DNA of 64,000 bases, taken from contig DATDOE010000065.1 of assembly GCA_035293405.1 (NCBI GenBank), positions 48,388 to 112,387 on the forward strand. The letters are read 5' to 3'. Below the pieces are notes generated by a model. It had not been told where the DNA came from. It ran no database searches and worked only from the letters and a program-made list of their open reading frames with translations. The DNA comes from Gp6-AA40 sp035293405. GTDB taxonomy: Bacteria > Acidobacteriota > Vicinamibacteria > Vicinamibacterales > UBA2999. Made by a program: the position numbers and the translations under genes. Each line of letters opens with the position of its first letter. Positions within the stretch are counted from its first letter, which is position 1. This document shows, piece by piece, positions 17,586 to 26,668 of this stretch.

Positions 17586-17731
17586 TTGTGATTCTCGATT
17601 TCTGAATCGTGATTCGTTGGCGAGTGATGAGTGACGATCGGTGATTTATTGGTGAGTGCCCGGAGATATGACGATCGTGAATCTGCCCTCATTAATCACC
17701 AACGATTCGCCAATCAGACATCGCCCATTCA
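17586..17731. repeat. GATTGGTGA-rich inverted-repeat spacer, copy 4
   Basis: The spacer lies between permeases. Left half: TGATTCTCGATTTCTGAATC and CGGTGATTTATTGGTGAG. Right half: TTAATCACCAACGATTCGCC and CCATTCATCAATCAG. It is more diverged than the other three copies, but the same alternation of forward and reverse-complement words is present. Confidence 0.65.
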
Positions 17732-20203
17732 TCAATCAGTTCTTATTGCCCTCAGCGGATCAATCCGCGCGGCGCGCCGGGCCGGAATCGATGCGGCCAG
17801 CAGCGTCGTCGCGAGCAGCGCCGGGACGACGACGAGGTACGTGATCAGATCGAAGGTCGCGACGTGTGGAAACGGGAAGGCCGCGCGGAGGAGGCCGTCG
17901 AGCGCCGCACTGGCGATGACCCCGCCAATTGTCCCGCCGACAGCCAGCAGAAGCCCATGGCGCAGCACCATGCGCATGATCGCGCCGGGCTCCGCGCCCA
18001 CCGCCATCCGGATGCCGATCTCGCGTGTCCTCCGGCTGACCGAATACGCCACCAGCCCATAGAGGCCGGTCATCGCCAATACCAGCCCCATCGAGCCCAT
18101 GCCGCCGACGACGCGGACAATCAGAGTGCTGAAGGTCAGAGTGCTAGCCGCGTAGAACTCCTCCATCGTGCGCAGGTCGAATATCGGCATGTTCGGATCG
18201 ATGGCGCGAACGGCCTCTCGGAGAGGCGACGCGATCGTGGCCGGATCGCCCGACGTCTGGACGAGCAACGTGGAGTTCGGCGTCGCGTACTGCATGCGAG
18301 GGTAGTAGACGAACTCTGTCGGGCCCTCGGAGACCGATCGATACCGCGCGTTGGCCGCCACGCCCACGATCTCGACCCAGGGTTGGTCGCCCTCAGTGAG
18401 GCGAAAGCGTCTTCCGATCGCATCGCCTCCGGGCCAGTAGTGTTCGGCGACGGTTTCGTTGACCACGGCAACACGCGGCGCGCGCTCATCGTCGCCAGGG
18501 CGGAATACCCTGCCGCGCACGAGCCGGATACCGAACGTCTCGAAGTATCCCTCGTCGACGCGTGCCGAACGCACCCGAACATTCTCGGTGCCGGCGGGGA
18601 GGTCGAATCCCTCGGGCGCGATGGCCATGCTTTCGATGCTGATCTGATCCATCGGGACAGCCGAAGTCAGAGCCACTGACCTGACACCGGGAAGCGCCTG
18701 CACCCGCTCCTTGAGCAGCCGATAGAAGCGCTCGGCGCGGGGACCGTCGTAGTCGGCGAGGTCGGGCTCGAAGGCGGCCGTGAGGATGTGATCGGTACGG
18801 AAGCCTGGCCCGCGTCCGAACTCGGCCTGATATGCCCGGTGGAGAAAGACGGCAACGGTGAGCAGCACGAGGGACAGAGCGACCTGTCCGCAGACCAGCA
18901 GGCTCCGGCCCCAGACCCGTACCCGGCGCGTCTCTGCCGCCCCTTGATTCTTCAACGTGGCGACGAGATCACCGCGTGTGGACCGCCATGCCGGGACGAG
19001 TGACGACAGCAACGCGCTCAGTGCCGCGACGGCGATCCCCACGGCGAGCACGCGAGGATTCAGCTCGAAGGCGAGATTGAGTGGAACGTCGGTGGGCAGT
19101 CTGAGGCTTTGGAACAGGGCGATCACGCCGTACCCGATCGCCAGCCCGAGCCCGGCTCCGCCAACCGCTATCAGCAGGCTCTCGACCATCTGCTGGCGTA
19201 TGAGCCGCGGGCGGCCAGCGCCAATGGCCAGCCTCAGCGCCATCTCACGCGCGCGAACGGGAGCGCGGCTCGTCAAGAGTCCAGCGACGTTGGCGCACGC
19301 CACGAGCAACACGACGGCTGCCAGCGTCGTGAGCATTATCGCCATCACGGCCAGGGGCGGCCTCGCTTCGACGCGCGCGGCGAACTCGGTCTTCACGGTG
19401 AGTCCATGGTTTCGATTCGAGTCGGGATAGCTCCGCTCGAGATTGGCCCCGATCAGCCGCACGTCCTCCGCGGCCTCAGTCAGGGGCACGTCGGCCTTCA
19501 GCCGCCCCTTCACGACGAGGTTCCGCACGTCGCGACTCGTGAGCTCGACCGATGTTCCACCGCTCTTCAACGAGGGGATCATCGCAAACGGGATGTAGAA
19601 CGCGGGATGGAGGAACTGATCCGGACCCGTGAAGCCGGACGGCAGTACTCCTATCACCGTCATGTCCACACCACCGAGGCGAATGTGCCGCCCGACCACG
19701 CCTGGATCCGAAGAGAACTGCTGCGCCCAGAGCTCGTTGTCGAGCACCACCACCGGGTCGCGCCCGACAACGCGGTCGTCCTCGACGCCGACCGGCCGGC
19801 CAATGGCGGTTTGTACGCCGAGCGACTCGAACAGGTTGCCGCTCACCGCCATGCCGAACTTCCGTTGCGCCGGTTGATCGGCGCGGTCCGCGAAGCTGGC
19901 GACGATGAGCCGGTAGGCCATGAGACTGCTGAAGCTGCGCGCCTGATCGCGGACGTCGACGTAGTCGGGATACGACAACGTGGACGATGTAGGGCTGACG
20001 AAGCCCGTGCGCGGAACCACGCCGGTGACGGTGACGATCTCACTAGCGCGGGGAACAGTCAGCGGGCGAAGCACAAGCGTGTCGGCCACGCTGAACATCG
20101 CCGCATTGGCACCAACGCCGATGGCGATTGAGAGGACCGCCACGAAGGTGAAGCCCGGGTTCTTGGCCAGCATCCGGGCGCCGTACTTCAAGTCTTGCCA
20201 CAT
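17732..20203 (-). CDS. ADOP-family ABC permease (MacB/FtsX type)
   Basis: The protein has 823 residues and starts MWQDLKYGARMLAKNPGFTF, with no residues before the WQDLKYG motif. First membrane segment: VLSIAIGVGANAAMFSVADT. First FtsX block: LLVACANVAGLLTSRAPVRAREMALRL. Final block: EIGIRMAVGAEPGAIMRMVL. C-terminus: PARRAARIDPLRAIRTD, where ALR has become AIR. Layout and length match the other members. The spacer upstream (20204-20422) holds two different hairpin elements instead of a GATTGGTGA spacer. Confidence 0.93.
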   Translation of the reverse strand: MWQDLKYGARMLAKNPGFTFVAVLSIAIGVGANAAMFSVADTLVLRPLTVPRASEIVTVTGVVPRTGFVSPTSSTLSYPDYVDVRDQARSFSSLMAYRLIVASFADRADQPAQRKFGMAVSGNLFESLGVQTAIGRPVGVEDDRVVGRDPVVVLDNELWAQQFSSDPGVVGRHIRLGGVDMTVIGVLPSGFTGPDQFLHPAFYIPFAMIPSLKSGGTSVELTSRDVRNLVVKGRLKADVPLTEAAEDVRLIGANLERSYPDSNRNHGLTVKTEFAARVEARPPLAVMAIMLTTLAAVVLLVACANVAGLLTSRAPVRAREMALRLAIGAGRPRLIRQQMVESLLIAVGGAGLGLAIGYGVIALFQSLRLPTDVPLNLAFELNPRVLAVGIAVAALSALLSSLVPAWRSTRGDLVATLKNQGAAETRRVRVWGRSLLVCGQVALSLVLLTVAVFLHRAYQAEFGRGPGFRTDHILTAAFEPDLADYDGPRAERFYRLLKERVQALPGVRSVALTSAVPMDQISIESMAIAPEGFDLPAGTENVRVRSARVDEGYFETFGIRLVRGRVFRPGDDERAPRVAVVNETVAEHYWPGGDAIGRRFRLTEGDQPWVEIVGVAANARYRSVSEGPTEFVYYPRMQYATPNSTLLVQTSGDPATIASPLREAVRAIDPNMPIFDLRTMEEFYAASTLTFSTLIVRVVGGMGSMGLVLAMTGLYGLVAYSVSRRTREIGIRMAVGAEPGAIMRMVLRHGLLLAVGGTIGGVIASAALDGLLRAAFPFPHVATFDLITYLVVVPALLATTLLAASIPARRAARIDPLRAIRTD

Positions 20204-20345
20204 AGATGCCCGGGCCTAAGCTCAAAGGTTGTGCCACGTCCGAGGCGGACCCCGCGTTGTTTTATGGGCAATTTCGCCGGTCGCCGGTGGCACCGCCGCC
20301 GCGCCTGTTCGGTCGTGGGACGGCTCTCGTTCAGGGGCGAACAGA

Positions 20346-20409
20346 GCCTGCCGCGCCGAAGCCGTCAGGCGAAGGCGGGTCTCGTAGCGGCGGGTCTTTA
20401 GACCCGCCG
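20346..20409. repeat. Two hairpin elements between permeases (CGAAGCC-type and GCGGGTCT-type)
   Basis: At 20346-20380 is a copy of the hairpin element that contains GCCTGCCGCGCCGAAGCC and ends GGCGAAGGCGGGT; related copies are at 29377-29414, 29598-29645 and 53740-53777. At 20388-20409 is the palindrome CGGCGGGTCT-TT-AGACCCGCCG; its core recurs at 55155-55172. Both lie within the 219-bp gap between the permeases that start at 20203 and stop at 20423. Confidence 0.7.
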
Positions 20410-20422
20410 TCCGAAGGCGTGT

Positions 20423-22933
20423 CTATTCCGCCTTGAGGACCGTGACCGGGTCGACGAGTGACGCCCGGCGTGCCGGTACCACTCCTGCGGCGAATACGAC
20501 CGCGAGAATGACGAGCACCGCCCCGCCGATGATCGAGAAGTCGTAGGCCTGTACCTCGAAGAGCATGGACCGGCCGAGCCGGCCGAGGGCCAGTGCGAGG
20601 CCCCCACCGATGACACCTCCAACCAGGCTGATCCGTCCGACCTGCGAGAACACCAGCCGGCGAATATCCATCGTCCTCGCACCGAGGGCGATCCGAATGC
20701 CGATCTCGCGCAATCGCTGTGCGACGCCGTAGGCGAGGACGGCGTAAATGCCGATGGCCGCCAAGACGAGCGCCAGCACGGCGAATGACGAGGAGAGTAT
20801 CGTCAGCACGCGATCTCTGGTCGTGTTGTCCCAGATCTGATCGTCCATGGTCCGAAGGTTCGCGATCGGAAGATTCGCGTCGATGCGCCCGACAAGAGTG
20901 GGGATCATGCCGACGATCGGCCGCGTGTCGGCTCTGCTCCTGACGTAGAAGGAGAGCCCAGCGGCGTTTGCCTGGCGATACGGCATGACGAACTGGGACG
21001 GCGCCGTTTCCCTGACTTCACTGTACTTGGCATCGCGGACCAACCCGACGATCTCGATGTCCAAGGCTTTGTTGTCACCGGCACCGAGCGCCATGCGTGT
21101 GCCAATGGCTCGAGACCCGAGATTGAATTTCCTCGCGAAGGCCTCGTTGACGACGGCCACCTGCTGGGATCCTTCGCTGTCGGCTGCCGTGAATTCGCGG
21201 CCGGTGAGCAGGGGAATGCCGAGCGTGCGGAAGTAGTCGGTGCTGGTGCGGGCAAACGACGCGTTCGTCCTCTCTTCGGGGCCAGGTTGAAAACCCTCGA
21301 CGGTCACGTTGTTGGTCCAGTTGCTGTTGGCGAGGACCGGCACGGTTGATGCGGTGACGGACACGACACCTGGCAGCGCGCGCAACTCGCTCTCGACGCG
21401 CTCGAACAGGGCCCGCGCCCGCTCGGGTGTGTAGCCGTTCAAGTAGGGGGACAATCCGAACGTGACCAGTCCCTGGGGCTCGATGCCGAGCTCCACGCGT
21501 GCGATGTTCACGAGACTGACGACGAACAAGCCGGCCACCGCCAGCAGCGCAGTGGCCAGGGCGATTTGCGCGGTGGCCATCGACGCACGAAAGCGGTTCG
21601 CCGTGCGGGACCCTGTGGTGCGGCCGGAGCTCATTTGGAGTCCGCTGATCAGGGCCGTGCGTACAGAGTGGATCGCCGGGAACAGGCCGAACAACACGCT
21701 CGTGCCGAGGCCGAGCACCAGTGCGAACGTCAGGATAGTGGCGTCGATCCCGAGGCTGAGCGTCACAGTGTCTTCGGCAGGCATGATCGCGAGCATGCCT
21801 TTCAGCGTGATCGCCGCCACCGCGAGCGCGCCGGCACCGCCAAGCACGCCGAGCACGGACGCTTCGACCAACAGCAGACGGATCAGGCGCGCCGTCGATG
21901 CTCCAAGTGAGAGCCGGACGGACATCTCCGTGATTCGATCGGTCGCCCGCGCCAGCAGGAGGTTGGCGACGTTCGCGCACGCGATCGCGAGCACGAACGC
22001 GGTGACTCCCCACATCAACAGCAGAATGGCCTGCAACTGAGTCCGGCTACTGTTGCGTGGGCGCGCACCATCCTGAAGGAAAATCTGGCGCTGCTGGAAC
22101 TGCCGGCGATCCGCATCACCCATACCGCTGCGCAAGGCTGGATACTCGACGTCGCGAATCAGCGCCGCAAATGGCACGTTGATCAGACCTTGTGCCTGGT
22201 CGCGGGTGACGCCTGGTTCGAGTCGCCCGAATACGTAGAGCCAGTGATTGTTCCTGGCGGTGAAGCCGTTCCACGCCGGGTCACGGAACGCCTGTGCGGC
22301 CATCGCCAGCGAGACGAATACTTGGGGCCGATCCCTCAGCGTGTTCCCAGTGAAGCCGGACGGCGCTACGCCGACGATCGTCATCGGTTCGCCGTTGACG
22401 ATGAGCGTGTCATCAAGCACCGAGGCGTCGGCGCCGAAGCGCGTGTTCCAGTAGTCGTAGCTCAACACGACAACCGGATGGCCACCTGGAGTCCGGTCGT
22501 CTTCCGGTCCGAGGAGCCGGCCAAGAGCGGGAGTGACGCCCAGGACCGGGAAGTACTGTCCGGACACGATCGCCCCTTGGCCCTCTGACGTCTGACCTCG
22601 ATACGCCAGATTGGCGGAGAAGTCTCGATGTGCCGCCAGGCGGAGTCGGGTGCCGCGAAACTGCACGAGATCCTGGAAGAGTGGATAGCTGAAGGTCGCG
22701 TCAGAGCCTCCAGCGCTGCTCGTGGAATTCGATCCGGGGCGACGGCCAGGCGACGTCACCAGGACGATCTGCTCCGGCGCGGGCACGGGCAGGCGACGCA
22801 GGACCATTCGGTCGAAGACCGAGAAGATGGCGGTGTTGACGCCGATGCCGAGTGCCAGCGAGAGCACGGCAACCGATGTGAGAAGTGGACGGCTTAGAAG
22901 GGAACGAACGGCGTAGCGGAGGTCCTGCAACAT
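20423..22933 (-). CDS. ADOP-family ABC permease (MacB/FtsX type)
   Basis: The protein has 836 residues from the ATG at 22933, giving MLQDLRYAVRSLLSRPLLTS, the expected ADOP N-terminus. A longer reading from 23113 would translate the repeat element upstream and is rejected. First membrane segment: VLSLALGIGVNTAIFSVFDR. First FtsX block: LAIACANVANLLLARATDRITEMSVRL. Final block: EIGIRIALGARTMDIRRLV. C-terminus: PARRASLVDPVTVLKAE. It is the permease closest to the ATPase gene, 100 bp downstream of it, and so is the best candidate for the direct partner of the ATPase and adaptor. Confidence 0.93.
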   Translation of the reverse strand: MLQDLRYAVRSLLSRPLLTSVAVLSLALGIGVNTAIFSVFDRMVLRRLPVPAPEQIVLVTSPGRRPGSNSTSSAGGSDATFSYPLFQDLVQFRGTRLRLAAHRDFSANLAYRGQTSEGQGAIVSGQYFPVLGVTPALGRLLGPEDDRTPGGHPVVVLSYDYWNTRFGADASVLDDTLIVNGEPMTIVGVAPSGFTGNTLRDRPQVFVSLAMAAQAFRDPAWNGFTARNNHWLYVFGRLEPGVTRDQAQGLINVPFAALIRDVEYPALRSGMGDADRRQFQQRQIFLQDGARPRNSSRTQLQAILLLMWGVTAFVLAIACANVANLLLARATDRITEMSVRLSLGASTARLIRLLLVEASVLGVLGGAGALAVAAITLKGMLAIMPAEDTVTLSLGIDATILTFALVLGLGTSVLFGLFPAIHSVRTALISGLQMSSGRTTGSRTANRFRASMATAQIALATALLAVAGLFVVSLVNIARVELGIEPQGLVTFGLSPYLNGYTPERARALFERVESELRALPGVVSVTASTVPVLANSNWTNNVTVEGFQPGPEERTNASFARTSTDYFRTLGIPLLTGREFTAADSEGSQQVAVVNEAFARKFNLGSRAIGTRMALGAGDNKALDIEIVGLVRDAKYSEVRETAPSQFVMPYRQANAAGLSFYVRSRADTRPIVGMIPTLVGRIDANLPIANLRTMDDQIWDNTTRDRVLTILSSSFAVLALVLAAIGIYAVLAYGVAQRLREIGIRIALGARTMDIRRLVFSQVGRISLVGGVIGGGLALALGRLGRSMLFEVQAYDFSIIGGAVLVILAVVFAAGVVPARRASLVDPVTVLKAE

Positions 22934-22951
22934 AGTCGGGTTCCGCGATTC

Positions 22952-23029
22952 GGGCCGCCTGAAGGCGGCCCCCACGTCTCTCGGACAGTCGTCCCTCGGA
23001 CAGTCGTAGGGGCCGCCTTCAGGCGGCCC
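22952..23029. repeat. REPIN-like inverted pair of palindromes
   Basis: Two copies of GGGCCGCCTTCAGGCGGCCC lie in opposite orientation at 22952-22971 (minus orientation) and 23010-23029 (plus orientation). The 38-bp spacer contains the direct repeat CTCGGACAGTCGT twice. The unit sits between the ATPase stop and the first permease start, so it could attenuate or stabilise the transcript at that point. Confidence 0.75.
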
Positions 23030-23033
23030 ACGT

Positions 23034-23732
23034 TCAGTGCGCCGCGGCGCCGACGGATTCCTCGACGACGCGGCCGTCGAAGAGGTGGATCGTGCGCTCG
23101 GCGTGCGACGCATAGCGCGCGTCGTGCGTCACCATGCAGATCGTCGCCCCGGCTGAGTGAAGTTCCTTGAGCAGATCCATCACGGCTTCACCGTTTTTCG
23201 AGTCGAGGTTGCCCGTCGGCTCGTCGGCAAGCAGGATCGACGGCTCACCGCAGACCGCGCGCGCCACCGCGACGCGCTGCTGCTGACCGCCGGAGAGCTG
23301 GCTGGGAAGGTGCTTCGCGCGATGCGCCATGCCGACGCGCTCGAGCGCCGCGGTCACCCGCGTCTTCCGCTCGGCGGACCGCATGCCGCGATAGGTGAGC
23401 GGCAGCTCCACGTTCTCGTAGACCGTCAGATCGCCAATCAGGTTGAAGCTCTGAAAGATGAAGCCGACCTCGCGGTTGCGGACGCGGGCACGCTCGGAGA
23501 GCGAGAGCGCGGTGGCGGGCCGCTCGTTCAGCACATACTTTCCGTCGGTGGGCGTGTCGAGCAGGCCCAGGATCGACAACAGCGTCGACTTGCCGCAGCC
23601 TGAAGGCCCGGCGATCGACACGTACTCGCCCTTGCCGATTTCGAGGTTGATGTTGTCGAGGGCGTGCGTTTCGACTTCGTCCGTGTAGAAGACCTTGCGG
23701 ACGGCTTCCAGCTTGATCAGAGGTTGAGTCAT
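23034..23732 (-). CDS. ABC transporter ATP-binding protein (MacB/LolD type)
   Basis: The protein has 232 residues. Walker A is GPSGCGKST (42-50), Q-loop Q94 in FIFQSFNL, signature LSGGQQQRVAVARA (146-159), Walker B ILLADE (166-171) and an H-loop in VTHDARYASHAER. The NLDSKNGEAVMDLL and EVETHALDNINLEI stretches are typical of the LolD/MacB-type subfamily that works with FtsX-like permeases. It is the only ABC ATPase in the window, although there are eleven permeases. Gene order adaptor-ATPase-permease matches a MacAB-like exporter operon. Confidence 0.95.
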   Translation of the reverse strand: MTQPLIKLEAVRKVFYTDEVETHALDNINLEIGKGEYVSIAGPSGCGKSTLLSILGLLDTPTDGKYVLNERPATALSLSERARVRNREVGFIFQSFNLIGDLTVYENVELPLTYRGMRSAERKTRVTAALERVGMAHRAKHLPSQLSGGQQQRVAVARAVCGEPSILLADEPTGNLDSKNGEAVMDLLKELHSAGATICMVTHDARYASHAERTIHLFDGRVVEESVGAAAH

Positions 23733-23778
23733 ATGATCCTTGTCGCCTTCGCTCGTAGTTTGTCCTCTATCCTCGGTC

Positions 23779-25041
23779 CTATCGTCTCAATCTCACTCGG
23801 TTGAACGCGTCCCACGCCGACATGTCTGACAGCACCACTTGATCCCCGGCGTTGAGGCCCGATTTCACCTCGATGGCGTTCACCGAGCTCTTGCCGAGCG
23901 CCACCTGCACCCGCGCCGCGTCGCCGGCGGCGCTGGTCAGCTTGAACAGCCCGACCGTGCTCTGCTCCTGCCCGAGCGACGGGCGGCCGACGTAGAGAAT
24001 ATTTTCCAGCCGTTCGAGTTGAACGGTCCCGTCCACACTCAGATCCGGGACCGCGCCGCGCGGCAGCTCGCCGGTCAATGAGACGTCAACCGTGACAGTT
24101 CCGTTGGCAGCGGCCGGATCTTTGCGGCTCACGCGCCCCGTGATGACGCCGTTCCTGGTGTCGATTTCGGCCGACTGGCCGACCTCGATGTCCTTGGCCT
24201 GGGTTTCAGCAATCTTGAGCTCGGCCTTCAACCGGCCAGGATCGGCCACGCGGGCAAGGTTCACGCCCGGACCAACCCGTTGGCCGACTTCCACCGGCAC
24301 CTGTTGCAGCACACCGGAGAAGCCGGGCGTCACTTTGAGCGCCGCCAGGCGGCTCGCTTGCAACATCGAGATGGCGCGCGCCTGGTCAACGGCCGACTGC
24401 TGGACGCTGAGCCGTCCCTCGATCGACTGTCGGGCCGACGCCAGACGCTGCATCTCGAGCGCGAGCCGCTTCTTCAGCGTTTCAGCCGTGAGCTGCGATT
24501 TCCGCCGCGTGATTTCAGAAATGAGCTCTTCCTTGGCCAGCGCCTCGTCGGCCTCGGCCTGCATCCGTGCCTGCTCGAACTCCGAGTCGAGGGCGGCCGT
24601 CTGCGACTGCTGCGTGAGCAGCTCGTTCTCGAGCTGCACGCGCAGGTTTTCGAGCGCGGCCTGGGCCGACTGCAGCGCGAGTCGCGCGTTGAGCGCCTCT
24701 TGTTCCACCTGGGGGTTGCTCAACTCCAGGATCACCGAGTCCTTCGTGACTTGTGCGCCAGGTCGCAGGAGGATGCGTTCGACGCGGCCATCGGTCGTCG
24801 ATGGCAACCATCGCGTGTCTTCAGGTACGAGCGTGCCGAGGCCGCGCACCTGGCGGACGATCGACCCCTTCTTGACCGTGTCCACGAGCACCGTGTCCCA
24901 GTCCACGTTGGGTGCCGCGGGCTCCATCCGTGCCAGCGCGATCGAGACGCCGACGACGATGATCACACCCACCGCGGCGTAGCCGGCCTGGCGCAGCCGC
25001 TTCCGTTTGAGAATCGCAGGGTCTCGGACAATATCAGGCAT
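23779..25041 (-). CDS. Periplasmic adaptor (HlyD/MacA-like membrane-fusion protein)
   Basis: The protein has 420 residues. A single N-terminal membrane anchor lies at about 17-38 (AGYAAVGVIIVVGVSIALA). It is followed by a lipoyl-like half (VRGLGTLVPEDTRWLPSTTDGRVERILLRPGAQV), a long Gln/Ala/Glu-rich coiled-coil hairpin at about 110-235, the second lipoyl half (LKVTPGFSGVLQQVPVEVGQRV), and beta-barrel and membrane-proximal domains (GLNAGDQVVLSDMS). It would link the inner-membrane permease to an outer-membrane channel. It is the first gene of the minus-strand transporter array, 46 bp upstream of the ATPase gene. Confidence 0.93.
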   Translation of the reverse strand: MPDIVRDPAILKRKRLRQAGYAAVGVIIVVGVSIALARMEPAAPNVDWDTVLVDTVKKGSIVRQVRGLGTLVPEDTRWLPSTTDGRVERILLRPGAQVTKDSVILELSNPQVEQEALNARLALQSAQAALENLRVQLENELLTQQSQTAALDSEFEQARMQAEADEALAKEELISEITRRKSQLTAETLKKRLALEMQRLASARQSIEGRLSVQQSAVDQARAISMLQASRLAALKVTPGFSGVLQQVPVEVGQRVGPGVNLARVADPGRLKAELKIAETQAKDIEVGQSAEIDTRNGVITGRVSRKDPAAANGTVTVDVSLTGELPRGAVPDLSVDGTVQLERLENILYVGRPSLGQEQSTVGLFKLTSAAGDAARVQVALGKSSVNAIEVKSGLNAGDQVVLSDMSAWDAFNRVRLRR

Positions 25042-25344
25042 GTTGTCAGGTGGAAGCCGGCGTCTCGTCGCCGGTCGTCCGCTTGTGGAAGGTCAAAGCG
25101 TATGCCACCTGCGTCCCCGGGATAAGTGTTTTGTTTCCGCGTGGTTGATAGCGATCGCAGGAGGCCGTCCACGGCTCGTCTGTTCGCTTGTGGGACGAGG
25201 ATGTTCGGCAACGGCCATGGCCTCCGGACCGAATCGACGCTTCGCATGAACGACGAACTCCGCGACGGAGCGAGACCACCGACCGGCGACTACGGGTGAG
25301 TAGACGCCGGAGTCGGCGTTTTGGTTCATCTGGCCGCTCCGTGA
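25042..25344. other. Gene-free stretch upstream of the transporter array
   Basis: No credible gene is seen in these 303 bases. They include a small hairpin ACGCCG-GAGT-CGGCGT followed by four T at 25304-25322 on the plus strand. They should hold the promoter of the adaptor operon and the 3' end region of the phosphatase gene; no clear -35/-10 pair stands out. Confidence 0.4.
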
Positions 25345-26502
25345 TCACTGAACCGCCACCGAAATGAGGGTGGCATCGTCCCGGAAGGTGCCGCCGCTGC
25401 GGGTGTTCACGTCGCAGAACACCGCCTGCAGCAGGCGCTGGGCCGACTCATGCCGGTGCCTGATCACGGTTTCGACGAGCCGATCGTCCCCGTATTCTTC
25501 GCCGTCGGTACCTTCCGCTTCCGTGATGCCGTCGGTGAACAGCACCAGCCGGTCGCCGGAGCGGAGTGCGATCTCGGCTTGCGCATAGGCCGCATCGTCG
25601 AACACCCCAAGCACCATGCCTCCCGCCGACGGGCGAGAAACGGCGCCATCAGCGTGGACGAGAATCGGCGGGTTGTGTCCGGCGTTGCAGCAGAAGAGCC
25701 GCTTCTCGGCCGTGTCGAGCGTGGCGTAGAAGAACGTCACGAACCGGTCGAGCGGCGTGTGCCGGCACAACGCCCGATTGACCTGCCGGGTCACGTCCTC
25801 GGGCCGTGCCTCGTCGGTGGCCAGCGCACGAACGGATGCCTGGAGGTTCGACATCAGGAACGCCGCCGGCAGTCCTTTTCCCGCGACGTCGGCGATCGAG
25901 AGCCCGAAGCGGGTGTCGGAGAATCGCAGCACGTCGTAGCAGTCGCCGCCAAACGCCGACGCGGGCTGCCACAGCGCGGCCATCTCGCAGCCATCGATCG
26001 CCGGTAGAGGAGAGGGGAGCAACGCTCGCTGGATGCTTTGCGCGTGTTCGAGCTCGCGTGACGCACTCGCATCCGCTCGCCGTTGTGCGACACCCTCGTC
26101 GAGCTCGCGCTTCACGGTCGCTGTCAGCGTCACGTTCTCCCATGGCTTGTGCACGAACGTGCGCGCGCCGCGGCGCATCGCTTCAACGGCGGTTTCGATG
26201 CTGCCCCAACCGGTCATGACGATGATGGGGAGCAGGCGATCGCGGGCATGGACTTCGGCGAGCAGTTCGAGTCCTTCGCGGCCCGACGTCGTGTCGCGCG
26301 CGTAGTTGAGGTCCATCAGCAGCAGGTCGTAGTCGCCGACGTTCAGGCGGTCGCGCACATCCTGCACCGAGCTCGCCGAGTCGGTCTCGAGACCCGCGCC
26401 GCGGAGCAAGAGGCGAAGCGCGGCGACCACGTCCGGCTGATCGTCGGCGATGAGTACTCGGCCGGCCTGGCTCGTCGATGAGGGCTGCGTATCGAGGTTC
26501 AT
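25345..26502 (-). CDS. Receiver domain-PP2C (SpoIIE/RsbU-type) phosphatase
   Basis: The protein has 385 residues from the ATG at 26502; a 22-residue longer form is possible but adds no recognisable sequence. The N-terminal receiver domain has RVLIADDQPDVV, a phospho-acceptor Asp near residue 64 in LLLMDLNY, and TGWGSIETAVEAMRRGA ending in VHKPW. A linker (ELEHAQSIQRALLPSPLP) leads to a SpoIIE-type PP2C domain with GGDCYDVL, ADVAGKGLPAAFLMS, CNAGHNPPIL, LFTDGITEAE and FRDDATLISV. Such proteins dephosphorylate anti-anti-sigma factors when the receiver is phosphorylated. It is divergent from the Ser/Thr kinase gene, a plausible kinase/phosphatase pair. Confidence 0.93.
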   Translation of the reverse strand: MNLDTQPSSTSQAGRVLIADDQPDVVAALRLLLRGAGLETDSASSVQDVRDRLNVGDYDLLLMDLNYARDTTSGREGLELLAEVHARDRLLPIIVMTGWGSIETAVEAMRRGARTFVHKPWENVTLTATVKRELDEGVAQRRADASASRELEHAQSIQRALLPSPLPAIDGCEMAALWQPASAFGGDCYDVLRFSDTRFGLSIADVAGKGLPAAFLMSNLQASVRALATDEARPEDVTRQVNRALCRHTPLDRFVTFFYATLDTAEKRLFCCNAGHNPPILVHADGAVSRPSAGGMVLGVFDDAAYAQAEIALRSGDRLVLFTDGITEAEGTDGEEYGDDRLVETVIRHRHESAQRLLQAVFCDVNTRSGGTFRDDATLISVAVQ

Positions 26503-26668
26503 GGGTTGACGTTGGAGTTGATGGTCAAAATCCGTGCCACGTCCCGCGCTGGCGAAGCGTGCGTCCACGGGCGGTGTTCACGCGTGCGGACCCATCTATG
26601 GTGAGCGTGGTGTTCGCTGATGGGACGTCGTTGTCCGGCGCCGCACGCGCTAAAATACGCCGATCTTC

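Noticed and set aside
22934..23113. Extra 60 N-terminal residues of the permease at 20423-22933
   Set aside because: They would be encoded by the palindrome pair and overlap the ATPase gene end; the ATG at 22933 gives the standard ADOP start.
25304..25322. Hairpin with T run as a terminator
   Set aside because: The T run lies on the plus strand, but both flanking genes are on the minus strand, so it has no gene to terminate.
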